Positions 50,680 through 60,482 of a DNA stretch of 64,000 nucleotides are shown one piece after another (the first letter of the stretch is position 1; every line of letters begins with the position of its first letter). A model generated the notes under the pieces. It searched no databases. It had not been told where the DNA came from and worked only from the letters and a program-made list of their open reading frames with translations. The position numbers and the translations under genes were made by a program. The DNA is from Streptomyces sp. ITFR-16 (GTDB lineage: Bacteria > Actinomycetota > Actinomycetes > Streptomycetales > Streptomycetaceae). The stretch spans positions 4,402,001 through 4,466,000 of the forward strand of contig NZ_CP134609.1 of the NCBI RefSeq assembly GCF_031844705.1, in the 5' to 3' direction.

Positions 50680-50690
50680 GAGGTACGCGT

Positions 50691-50722
50691 GAGGGGCCCC
50701 GCCGCTACCGGCGGGGCCCCTC
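50691..50722 (+). terminator. Hairpin terminator after the metallo-hydrolase gene
   Basis: A 14-base stem GAGGGGCCCCGCCG (50691-50704) pairs with CGGCGGGGCCCCTC (50709-50722) around CTAC, also usable by the convergent crp transcript. Confidence 0.9.
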
Positions 50723-50745
50723 CACGGCTTTGCGTACGACGGCGG

Positions 50746-51420
50746 TCAGCGGGAGCGCTTGGCCAGCCGCTCCACGTCCAGCAGGATCACCGCACGGGCC
50801 TCCAGCCGCAGCCAGCCGCGGCCGGCGAAGTCGGCGAGCGCCTTGTTGACCGTCTCGCGGGAGGCGCCGACCAGCTGGGCCAGCTCTTCCTGCGTGAGGT
50901 CGTGCACGACGTGGATGCCTTCCTCCGACTGGACGCCGAAGCGGCGCGACAGGTCGAGGAGGGCGCGGGCGACACGGCCCGGCACATCGGAGAAGACCAG
51001 GTCGGACATCTGGTCGTTGGTCTTGCGCAGGCGCCGGGCGACGGCACGCAGCAGGGCCGTGGCCACCTCGGGGCGGGCGTTCAGCCAGGGCTGGAGGTCG
51101 CCGTGGCCGAGGCCGAGGAGCTTGACCTCGGTCAGCGCGGTGGCGGTGGCGGTGCGCGGGCCCGGGTCGAAGAGCGACAGCTCACCGATCAGCTCGCCGG
51201 GGCCGAGGACGGCCAGCATGTTCTCGCGGCCGTCGGGGGAGGTGCGGTGGAGCTTCACCTTGCCCTCGGTGACCACATAGAGGCGGTCGCCCGGGTCACC
51301 CTCGTGGAACAGCGCGTCGCCGCGCGCGAGGGTCACCTCACTCATCGAGGCGCGGAGCTCCGCGGCCTGCTCGTCATCGAGCGCCGCGAAAAGCGGGGCG
51401 CGCCGCAGAACGTCGTCCAC
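50746..51420 (-). CDS. crp: Crp/Fnr-family regulator
   Basis: A 224-residue regulator from GTG 51420. The cyclic-nucleotide domain has GDALFHEGDPGDRLYVVTEG and PGELIGELSLFDPGPRTATA (the phosphate-binding cassette). A long C-helix is followed by the DNA-binding TQEELAQLVGASRETVNKAL. In S. coelicolor Crp controls spore germination, growth and antibiotic genes. It is divergent from nth with 184 bases between, which should contain both promoters. Gene order is conserved in the genus. Confidence 0.95.
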   Translation of the reverse strand: MDDVLRRAPLFAALDDEQAAELRASMSEVTLARGDALFHEGDPGDRLYVVTEGKVKLHRTSPDGRENMLAVLGPGELIGELSLFDPGPRTATATALTEVKLLGLGHGDLQPWLNARPEVATALLRAVARRLRKTNDQMSDLVFSDVPGRVARALLDLSRRFGVQSEEGIHVVHDLTQEELAQLVGASRETVNKALADFAGRGWLRLEARAVILLDVERLAKRSR

Positions 51421-51604
51421 GAGTTCTCTCCTTGTCGGCCTGTTCAGGGAACCGTGGTCCCCATCATGCCGGACGGTAAAACAGTGCGATCAATCACAAA
51501 CCAGTTTGACGCACGCGCGTGCCGGAGCGTACGGCAGGGGGCCGATCGGGGGCGGATCAGCGGTGACCGGGGCGGATGTCAGTGGCGGGCTCTAGGCTGG
51601 CCGG

Positions 51605-52543
51605 GTGTCCAGATTGCCGGTGAGAACGCAGGCCAAGGGGGCTGATGGGGTGTCGGAAGGCCGTAATTCCGCTGTGGGCGAACAGGCTGCGGACAGCCTG
51701 AAGAAAGCGACAAAACGTGCGTCCGAGCGGGCGAAACCGGCCCGGGAGCCGGTGGCGGTGAAGGGCCGCAAGGCCAAGCCGGAATCGCATCTGGCGATGG
51801 TCCGCCGGGCCCGCCGGATCAACCGCGAGCTCGCCGAGGTGTATCCGTACGCCCATCCGGAGCTGGACTTCAAAAACCCCTTCGAGCTCCTCGTCGCCAC
51901 GGTTCTCTCCGCCCAGACCACGGACCTGAGGGTCAACCAGACCACCCCCGCGCTCTTCGCCGCCTATCCCACCCCCGAGGACATGGCCGCCGCCGTCCCG
52001 GAGGAAATGGAAGAGATCATTCGGCCGACCGGCTTCTTCCGGGCCAAGACCAAGTCGCTCATGGGCCTGTCCGCCGCCCTGCGGGACGACTTCGGCGGCG
52101 AGGTGCCGGGACGGCTCGAGGACCTGGTGAAGCTGCCGGGTGTCGGCCGCAAGACGGCCAACGTCGTCCTCGGCAACGCCTTCGGCGTACCGGGCATCAC
52201 GGTCGACACCCACTTCGGCCGGCTGGTCCGGCGCTGGAAGTGGACCGAGCAGGAGGACCCGGAGAAGGTCGAGGCGGACGTCGCGGCGATCTTCCCGAAG
52301 AGCGAGTGGACGATGCTCTCGCACCGGGTCGTCTTCCACGGCCGCCGGATCTGCCACGCGCGCAGGCCGGCCTGCGGAGCCTGCCCGATCGCCCCGCTCT
52401 GCCCTTCGTACGGGGAGGGCGAGACGGGCCCGGAGAAGGCCCGCAAGCTCCTGAAGTACGAGATGGGCGGTCAGCCGGGGCAGCGGCTGAGCCCGCCGCC
52501 GGACTACCCGGGGAAACCCGCCCCCGCCCTGGGTGCCGGCTGA
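51605..52543 (+). CDS. nth: Endonuclease III
   Basis: A 312-residue DNA glycosylase/AP lyase from GTG 51605; a later start would remove part of a basic tail. LPGVGRKTANVVLGNAFGVP is the helix-hairpin-helix, with the catalytic lysine in GRKTANV and the aspartate in ITVDTHFGR. CHARRPACGACPIAPLC binds [4Fe-4S]. The N-terminal 60 residues are an actinobacterial Lys/Ala-rich extension. It removes oxidised pyrimidines from DNA. It is followed by a NUDIX gene 61 bases away. Confidence 0.95.
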   Translation: MSRLPVRTQAKGADGVSEGRNSAVGEQAADSLKKATKRASERAKPAREPVAVKGRKAKPESHLAMVRRARRINRELAEVYPYAHPELDFKNPFELLVATVLSAQTTDLRVNQTTPALFAAYPTPEDMAAAVPEEMEEIIRPTGFFRAKTKSLMGLSAALRDDFGGEVPGRLEDLVKLPGVGRKTANVVLGNAFGVPGITVDTHFGRLVRRWKWTEQEDPEKVEADVAAIFPKSEWTMLSHRVVFHGRRICHARRPACGACPIAPLCPSYGEGETGPEKARKLLKYEMGGQPGQRLSPPPDYPGKPAPALGAG

Positions 52544-52604
52544 CGCCTGGCGCCGGTCCGGAACGAAACACGTGACGACAGGCGTTGTGAATCGAGGGGT
52601 GCCT

Positions 52605-53396
52605 ATGAGGACACACGAACACGGCACGGAACAGCAGGGCACCGGCCGGCGCGAGCCGGGCGGCCACGGCCCGGACGCGGCGGCCGCCGCCGGATCGGCC
52701 GTGCCCGCCACCCAGGCCGGCCCCGGCTCCTCGATCGCCGTCACGGACGAGGGACTGCCGGGCTGGCTCGAACCTGTCGCACGGGCCGCGCGGACCGTGG
52801 AGCCGCGCCAGCTCAGCCGCTTCCTGCCGCCGGAGAGCGGCGCGGGCCGCCAGTCCGCCGTCCTCGTCCTGTTCGGCGAGGGCGCGCGCGGCCCCGAGCT
52901 GCTGCTGATGGAGCGGGCGGGCAGCCTGCGCTCCCATCCGGGGCAGCCGTCCTTCCCGGGCGGCTCCCTCGACCCGGAGGACGGCGACCAGGCGACGACC
53001 GGCCCGCTCAGGGCCGCCCTGCGCGAGGCCGAGGAGGAGACCGGCCTCGATCCGCGCGGGGTGCAGATCTTCGGTGTGCTGCCCCGGCTCTACATCCCCG
53101 TGAGCAGCTTCGTGGTGACGCCCGTCCTCGGCTGGTGGCGTGCGCCCAGCCCGGTCGGTGTCGTCGACCCCGGCGAGACGGCGAGGGTCTTCACGGTGCC
53201 CGTGGCGGATCTCACGGACCCGGCCAACCGGGCGACGGCCATCCATCCCAGCGGCCACCGGGGCCCGGCATTTCTGGTCGAATCCGCTCTCGTGTGGGGG
53301 TTCACGGCCGGGGTGATCGACCGCATTCTGCACTTCGCGGGCTGGGAGCGCCCGTGGGACAGAGCCAAGCAGGTGCCGCTCGACTGGCGCGCATGA
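52605..53396 (+). CDS. NUDIX CoA pyrophosphatase-like protein
   Basis: A 263-residue protein from ATG 52605, with GAGGGG six bases upstream. AGSLRSHPGQPSFPGGSLDP is the CoA diphosphatase (UPF0035) signature, followed by ALREAEEETGLDP of the NUDIX box. The N-terminal 45 residues are Gly/Ala-rich and variable. Members cleave CoA to 4'-phosphopantetheine and 3',5'-ADP and may remove oxidised CoA. It is probably in one unit with nth and the protease gene. Confidence 0.9.
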   Translation: MRTHEHGTEQQGTGRREPGGHGPDAAAAAGSAVPATQAGPGSSIAVTDEGLPGWLEPVARAARTVEPRQLSRFLPPESGAGRQSAVLVLFGEGARGPELLLMERAGSLRSHPGQPSFPGGSLDPEDGDQATTGPLRAALREAEEETGLDPRGVQIFGVLPRLYIPVSSFVVTPVLGWWRAPSPVGVVDPGETARVFTVPVADLTDPANRATAIHPSGHRGPAFLVESALVWGFTAGVIDRILHFAGWERPWDRAKQVPLDWRA

Positions 53397-53483
53397 CAGG
53401 CTGACTTCCGTATTCCGCGCTCCGGGCCCGCCCGGAGCGCGCAGGTGTACGGGCCCGGTGACGAATCTGCGAGGCAATAGACG

Positions 53484-54689
53484 GTGAACGTGCTGGACAT
53501 CCTGCTGCTGGCCGGCGCCGTGTGGTTCGCGGTTATCGGCTATCGCCAGGGGTTCGTCGTCGGCATTCTGTCGGTGATCGGGTTCCTGGGCGGCGGTCTC
53601 GTCGCCGTCTATCTGCTGCCGGTCCTGTGGGACCAGGTGACGGACGGCTCCGAGGTCTCCTCCACCGCGGCCGTCGTCGCGGTCGTCATCGTGATCGTGT
53701 GCGCGTCGGTGGGCCAGGCCTTCACCACGCATCTGGGCAACAAGCTCCGCCGGTACATCACGTGGTCGCCCGCGCGCGCCCTGGACGCGACCGGCGGCGC
53801 CCTGGTCAACGTCGTCGCGATGCTCCTGGTGGCCTGGCTGATCGGCTCGGCCCTGGCCGGCACCTCGCTGCCGACGCTGGGCAAGGAGGTCCGCAACTCC
53901 TCGGTCCTGCTCGGCATCTCCCGGGTGATGCCGCCCCAGGCCTCGACCTGGTTCACGGACTTCTCCTCGGTGCTGGCGCAGAACGGCTTCCCGCAGGTCT
54001 TCAGCCCGTTCGCCAACGAACCCATCACCGAGGTCAGGGCCCCCGACCCGGCCCTGGTGGGCAGCCCCGTCGCGGCCCGCGCCCGCCAGTCCATCGTCAA
54101 GGTCGTCGGTACGGCCCCGAGCTGCGGCAAGGTCCTCGAAGGCACCGGCTTCGTCTTCGCCGACCGCCGGGTCATGACCAACGCCCATGTCGTCGGCGGG
54201 GTCGACGAGCCCACCGTCCAGATCGGCGGCCAGGGACGGCTGTACGACGCGAAGGTCGTCCTCTACGACTGGCGGCGCGACATCGCCGTACTGGACGTCC
54301 CGGACCTCGAGGCGAAGCCGCTGCAGTTCACCGACACCGACCACGACGCCGGTACGGGTGACAGCGCCATCGTCGCGGGCTTCCCGGAGAACGGCGCGTA
54401 CGACGTGCGCTCCGCCCGTGTCCGCGCCCGGATCGACGCCAACGGCCCCGACATCTACCGCCGGGGCACCGTCCGCCGCGATGTGTACTCGCTGTACGCG
54501 ACGGTCCGTCAGGGGAACTCCGGCGGCCCGCTGCTGACCCCCGACGGCAAGGTGTACGGAGTCGTGTTCGCCAAGTCGCTGGACGACCCCGACACCGGGT
54601 ACGCGCTGACCGCCGACGAGATCCGCCAGGACATCACGCAGGGCCGTACCGCCGCCCAGCAGGTCGACAGTCAGGCGTGCGCGCTGTAG
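53484..54689 (+). CDS. MarP-like membrane serine protease
   Basis: A 401-residue protein from GTG 53484. Four membrane segments in residues 1-130 (CvpA-like: ILLLAGAVWFAVIGYRQGFV, AAVVAVVIVIVCASV, NVVAMLLVAWLIGSALAG) anchor a periplasm-facing trypsin-like protease. The catalytic triad is H in TNAHVVGG, D in RRDIAVLDV and S in QGNSGGPLLT. In Mycobacterium tuberculosis MarP is needed for acid resistance and activates a peptidoglycan hydrolase. Length and domain order agree with that family. Confidence 0.93.
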   Translation: MNVLDILLLAGAVWFAVIGYRQGFVVGILSVIGFLGGGLVAVYLLPVLWDQVTDGSEVSSTAAVVAVVIVIVCASVGQAFTTHLGNKLRRYITWSPARALDATGGALVNVVAMLLVAWLIGSALAGTSLPTLGKEVRNSSVLLGISRVMPPQASTWFTDFSSVLAQNGFPQVFSPFANEPITEVRAPDPALVGSPVAARARQSIVKVVGTAPSCGKVLEGTGFVFADRRVMTNAHVVGGVDEPTVQIGGQGRLYDAKVVLYDWRRDIAVLDVPDLEAKPLQFTDTDHDAGTGDSAIVAGFPENGAYDVRSARVRARIDANGPDIYRRGTVRRDVYSLYATVRQGNSGGPLLTPDGKVYGVVFAKSLDDPDTGYALTADEIRQDITQGRTAAQQVDSQACAL

Positions 54690-55055
54690 GGCAGGCCCCA
54701 GAGGTGCCCCCGGAGGTGTCCGGAGGGCCCGGGAGGTGTCCGGGGGTCAGCCTCGGGGATGGCGGAGCCGCGCCGAGACCCAGCGGGCCCGGCGGCGGAG
54801 GATGCGCGGAATGCCGAGCCGGGGATCATGCAGAACATGCATAGCGTGCACCCGGCCCGGAGGGCCGCCCCCCTCATGAGTGCCCGGAACCGCCGTGGCG
54901 GTCGAGCGACGATTGCGTGCTGCGTCACCGAAGTCGTGCGTCCAGCCCATACCCGGACGTCTGCCCGTGGGTCATGGTCGGTAACCGCCCATCCGTCAGC
55001 CAATTGGCGTATGCGCCAGGCACGTGGCTGTTCGTCGGACAGGTGTGCCCACGGG
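54690..55055. other. Gene-poor stretch between the protease and hydrolase genes
   Basis: Two genes converge on this 366-base stretch. It holds GGAGGTGTCCGG repeated at about 54713-54742 and one weak short frame given separately. No clear terminator hairpin is recognised. Confidence 0.4.
54747..54851 (-). CDS. Possible 34-residue basic peptide
   Basis: GTG 54851 (or ATG 54842) opens a frame reading MHVLHDPRLGIPRILRRRAR and ending RWVSARLRHPRG. Third-base GC is high and the sequence is strongly basic. There is no obvious ribosome site. It may be a conserved short gene or chance. Confidence 0.28.
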   Translation of the reverse strand: MHAMHVLHDPRLGIPRILRRRARWVSARLRHPRG

Positions 55056-56096
55056 CTAGCGGTCGGGCTCGGAATCCTTGAGCCAGTTGATGAGTTCGGC
55101 CGAGAACCCGGCCGGATCCTCCTCGTGGGGGAAGTGCCCCAGACCGTCGAAAAGTCGCCATCGGTAGGGCGCCTCGACGTACTCGCCGGACCCTGCGGAA
55201 CTCCGGGTGCGGACCGCCGGATCGAGTGAACCGTGCAGATGCAGCGTCGGCACCCGCACCGGCCGCTTCATGCGCCGGTTGAACTGGATACCGTCCGGAC
55301 GCGCCAGCGAGCGCACCATCCAGCGGTACGGCTCGATCGAGCAGTGGGCCGTCGACGGGATGGACATGGCGCGGCGGTACACGTCCAGCGTCGCCTCGTC
55401 GGGGAACTCCGCCGTCCCGGGCCCCGCCCAGTCGTGGATCAGCCGACCCACCAACGCCGCGTCGTCCGCGACGAGCTGACGCTCGGGCACCCACGGCCGC
55501 TGGAAGCCCCAGATGTACGAGCCGGCCCGGGACTGTGCGAAGTCGGAGAGCATCGAGGAGCGCCACCGGCGCGGATGGGGCATCGAGGAGACCACCAGCC
55601 GGCGCACCAGCTTGGGGCGCATCACCGCGGCCGTCCAGGCCAGATAGCCGCCCATGTCGTGGCCGACCAGCGCGGCGTCCGGCTCGCCGAGCGACCTGAT
55701 CACGCCGGTGATGTCGAGCGCCAGGTTGGCGGGGTCGTAGCCGCGCGGCGTACGGTCGCTGCCGCCGACCCCACGCAGGTCCATCGCCACGGCCCGGAAA
55801 CCCGCATCGGCGAGCGCCGGGAGCTGATGGCGCCAGGTCCACCAGAACTGCGGGAAGCCGTGCAGGAGCAGGACGAGGGGCCCTTCACCCATTTCGGCGA
55901 TGTGGAAGCGGGCGCCGTTCGCCGCGACGTCCCGATGGGTCCAGGGGCCGTCGAAGCGGACGGGGCCGCCGGACGGCGCCCCGGAGGCCGGGGAGAACGG
56001 TGCGGGGGCGGCGTCCGCCGGGCCGGCCGGCTCTTCGTGGCCCGCCCGGTCTTCCGGGCCCGGGGGGCCGAACGCGCTGGAATCGGGGAGCGTCAT
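55056..56096 (-). CDS. Alpha/beta hydrolase (epoxide hydrolase-like)
   Basis: A 346-residue protein from ATG 56096, overlapping the holin-like gene as ATGA. LLLHGFPQFWWTWRHQLPAL holds the oxyanion HGFP, GHDMGGYLAWTAAV the nucleophile aspartate, and the histidine is in DGLGHFPHEEDPAGF near the end. The Asp nucleophile and HGFP favour an epoxide or haloalkane-type hydrolase over an esterase. The first 50 residues are Pro/Ala-rich and disordered. Substrate unknown; the gene is commonly found beside nhaA in Streptomyces. Confidence 0.9.
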   Translation of the reverse strand: MTLPDSSAFGPPGPEDRAGHEEPAGPADAAPAPFSPASGAPSGGPVRFDGPWTHRDVAANGARFHIAEMGEGPLVLLLHGFPQFWWTWRHQLPALADAGFRAVAMDLRGVGGSDRTPRGYDPANLALDITGVIRSLGEPDAALVGHDMGGYLAWTAAVMRPKLVRRLVVSSMPHPRRWRSSMLSDFAQSRAGSYIWGFQRPWVPERQLVADDAALVGRLIHDWAGPGTAEFPDEATLDVYRRAMSIPSTAHCSIEPYRWMVRSLARPDGIQFNRRMKRPVRVPTLHLHGSLDPAVRTRSSAGSGEYVEAPYRWRLFDGLGHFPHEEDPAGFSAELINWLKDSEPDR

Positions 56097-56623
56097 GTGG
56101 ACGAGCGTGCCACAGCCGACGCCTTGTCCTGGACCGGCACGTTCTCGATGGCCTTGTCGGCGCGGGTGCTGCCGCCCGCCGGCAGGATCGCGTCGGCGGC
56201 CACGCTCGCCCGCGGGTGCGGCTTGACGCCCTGGAGAACGGCGGCGGTCTGCTTGGCCGAGGCGATGGACTTCTCCGGCGGCTTGACCTTCTTGAACTTG
56301 GCGAGGCCGAAGAGCGCGAGCAGGATCCCCAGCAGGATGAACGCCCCGCCCACGATCAGGAACGACCAGGCGAGCCCCAGGCCCAGGTTGTGGATCCCGT
56401 ACGCGGCCGCGAAGCTCAGCACCGGGATCGCGAACAGGATCAGCACACCCGTGACGATGAACGCCACGCTGCCGATGACGCCCCGCTTGACGTCCTGCCG
56501 CACCTCGGCCTTGGCCAGGGCGATTTCGTCGTGCACCAGCGCCGACAGCTCGGCGGTCGCCGAGGCGACCAGCTGGCCGAGACTGCGGTCGGCGCTGCCC
56601 GCGTAATTGCCGGGGTCGCTCAT
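56093..56623 (-). CDS. Phage holin-family (actinobacterial Holin-X/DUF1469) membrane protein
   Basis: A 176-residue protein from ATG 56623. Two membrane segments (GSVAFIVTGVLILFAIPVLS and SFLIVGGAFILLGILLALFG) follow a helical N-terminus (LVASATAELSALVHDEIALA). This is the DUF1469 pattern, found widely in actinobacterial chromosomes without prophages, so a lytic role is doubtful. The C-terminal 65 residues are charged and cytoplasmic. Confidence 0.9.
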   Translation of the reverse strand: MSDPGNYAGSADRSLGQLVASATAELSALVHDEIALAKAEVRQDVKRGVIGSVAFIVTGVLILFAIPVLSFAAAYGIHNLGLGLAWSFLIVGGAFILLGILLALFGLAKFKKVKPPEKSIASAKQTAAVLQGVKPHPRASVAADAILPAGGSTRADKAIENVPVQDKASAVARSST

Positions 56624-56662
56624 CCCTGACTCCCTCTCCTGTTCAACACATCCGATGTCAGA

Positions 56663-58069
56663 TCATGCCGGACTGTCCGGCTTGCTGCTCGCTGCCCCCG
56701 CCAGTTGGGCAAGGCGGCGGTGCTCGGCCGCCTTGCTCTCGTAGAGGGCGGCCATCCGCAGGTGGTACTCCGGATCGTCCTGTTCATAGATGTCCGGCAC
56801 TCCGGACGCGTCCTCGTCGCGTTCCTCCGCGTCGAGGAGCGCCCTGTATCTCCGTACCCGGAGTTTGAGCAGTACACCGGAGAGTACGGCGGCAATCAGG
56901 GAGCCGAGCAGCACCGACGCCTTGATCTCGTTGATCATGTCGTCGTCGCCGGTGAAGGCGAGCTCGCCGATCAGCAGCGAGACGGTGAAGCCGATGCCGG
57001 CGAGTGAGGCGATCGCGAAGACATCGGCCCAGGCCAGGTCCTTGTTGAGCTCCGCCTTGGTGAACCGCGTGGTCAGCCACGTACCGCCGAAGATGCCCAT
57101 CGTCTTGCCGACGACGAGTCCGAAAACGACGCCGAGCGTTTCGGGCCGGGTGAACACACCGGCCAGCGCGCCGCCGGAGAGGGACACCCCGGCGGAGAAC
57201 AGCGCGAACAGCGGTACGGCGACACCGGCCGAAAGAGGGCGGACCAGATGCCCGATGCGCTCCCCGGGCGAGTGCTCCTCGCCGTCGCGGCGGGTGCAGC
57301 GCAGCATCAGGCCCATGGCGACACCGGCGACGGTGGCGTGGATGCCGCTGTTGTACATCAGCCCCCAGACGACCAGGGCGAGCGGTACGTAGACGTACCA
57401 GCCGCGTACGCCCAGGCGGAGCAGCAGATAGAAGACGGCCAGGCCGATGAAGGCTCCGGCGAGTGCCACGAAGTCGATGTCCTCGGTGAAGAAGACCGCG
57501 ATGATCAGGATCGCGAAGAGGTCGTCGACCACGGCGAGGGTCAGCAGGAACGCGCGCAGGGCGGCCGGCAGCGAGGTGCCGATGACCGCGAGGACGGCGA
57601 GGGCGAAGGCGATGTCGGTGGCCGTGGGGACCGCCCAGCCGTCCGTGGAGCCGTCGCCGAACACGTTCACCAGGGTGTAGACGACCGCCGGCACGGCCAT
57701 GCCGCAGAGCGCGGCGACGACGGGAAGGGCGGCGGCCCTGGGGTCCCGCAGTTCGCCCGCGACGAGTTCGTGCTTGAGCTCGACGCCCGCGACGAAGAAG
57801 AAGACGGCCAGCAGCCCGTCGGCCGCCCAGTGCGCCACGGAGAGGTGGAGGCCGATCGCCTCGGGGCCGAAGTGGAAGCGGCTGACGGTCGAGTAGCTCG
57901 ATCCGAAGGTGTTCGCCCAGATCAGCGCGGCCACGGCGGCGACCAGGAGGATGACCCCGCCGACCGTCTCCGTACGCAGGGCGTCCGCGAGGTGGTTGCG
58001 CTCCGGGAGCGAGAGGAGTCCCAGGAAGGTGCGGCGGGGGGAGGGGGGTGCGGGGGTGGGCGTGGCCAC
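56663..58069 (-). CDS. nhaA: Na+/H+ antiporter NhaA
   Basis: A 468-residue transporter from GTG 58069, with GGAGGT about nine bases upstream. FFFVAGVELKHELVAGELRD and TATDIAFALAVLAVIG (the TDIAF motif) with LTLAVVDDLFAILIIAVFF (the DD pair that binds the cation) are diagnostic of NhaA. About twelve membrane segments are visible. A cytoplasmic tail of about 70 residues follows. It exports sodium for protons at alkaline pH. It starts 235 bases after the acsA stop region. Confidence 0.95.
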   Translation of the reverse strand: MATPTPAPPSPRRTFLGLLSLPERNHLADALRTETVGGVILLVAAVAALIWANTFGSSYSTVSRFHFGPEAIGLHLSVAHWAADGLLAVFFFVAGVELKHELVAGELRDPRAAALPVVAALCGMAVPAVVYTLVNVFGDGSTDGWAVPTATDIAFALAVLAVIGTSLPAALRAFLLTLAVVDDLFAILIIAVFFTEDIDFVALAGAFIGLAVFYLLLRLGVRGWYVYVPLALVVWGLMYNSGIHATVAGVAMGLMLRCTRRDGEEHSPGERIGHLVRPLSAGVAVPLFALFSAGVSLSGGALAGVFTRPETLGVVFGLVVGKTMGIFGGTWLTTRFTKAELNKDLAWADVFAIASLAGIGFTVSLLIGELAFTGDDDMINEIKASVLLGSLIAAVLSGVLLKLRVRRYRALLDAEERDEDASGVPDIYEQDDPEYHLRMAALYESKAAEHRRLAQLAGAASSKPDSPA

Positions 58070-58232
58070 GGGGGGAGACCTCCGGGTCGGGACGGCAGCG
58101 ACGGCATGGCTGATGCACTCGCCGACCAGACTTCCCGGCACACCCTGTGGAGATTTTCTATCGTTTTGTCGATCAGCTGCCACTGTACCCGGGTGTGGGG
58201 GTCGTAGCGGTGATCTTCACTTTAAATGCCCG

Positions 58233-58263
58233 AAGGGCATCCGGCGCGCTGCCGGATGCCCTT
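58233..58263 (-). terminator. Hairpin terminator after acsA
   Basis: AAGGGCATCCGGC (58233-58245) pairs perfectly with GCCGGATGCCCTT (58251-58263) around GCGCT, 41 bases beyond the acsA stop. Confidence 0.9.
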
Positions 58264-58303
58264 CCCAGGAGGCGGTTTCTCCCCCGTGATCTGTGCGTGT
58301 GCG

Positions 58304-60259
<1,956 letters not shown>

Positions 60260-60380
60260 GACTTCTCCCAGTCCCAGGGTGTCCGTTGTGTCCCGGGGCA
60301 TAGCTCATCAGGCCAGGGGCCGGGTGACAAGTGTCTGCCAGGAATTGGTTTAGACCTGTGTCTCGTGTATGGGGGCACGA

Positions 60381-60448
60381 TCCCGCTTCCGTGCCGACGC
60401 GCGAACGGCCGACGTACGTCGATCGTCTGCGGCGCCACGGAAGCGGGA
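60381..60448. repeat. Large inverted repeat with an internal palindrome
   Basis: TCCCGCTTCCGTG (60381-60393) pairs with CACGGAAGCGGGA (60436-60448); the loop contains a perfect palindrome CGACGTACGTCG (60410-60421). It lies between acsA and the transporter gene and could be a terminator of the latter or a regulator site for acsA. Confidence 0.5.
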
Positions 60449-60482
60449 CCACAAGGTCTCACGGACCCGACGGGATGGTGGT

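Noticed and set aside
56093..56623. Prophage holin
   Set aside because: The DUF1469/Holin-X family is widespread in actinobacterial chromosomes, and no other phage gene is near.
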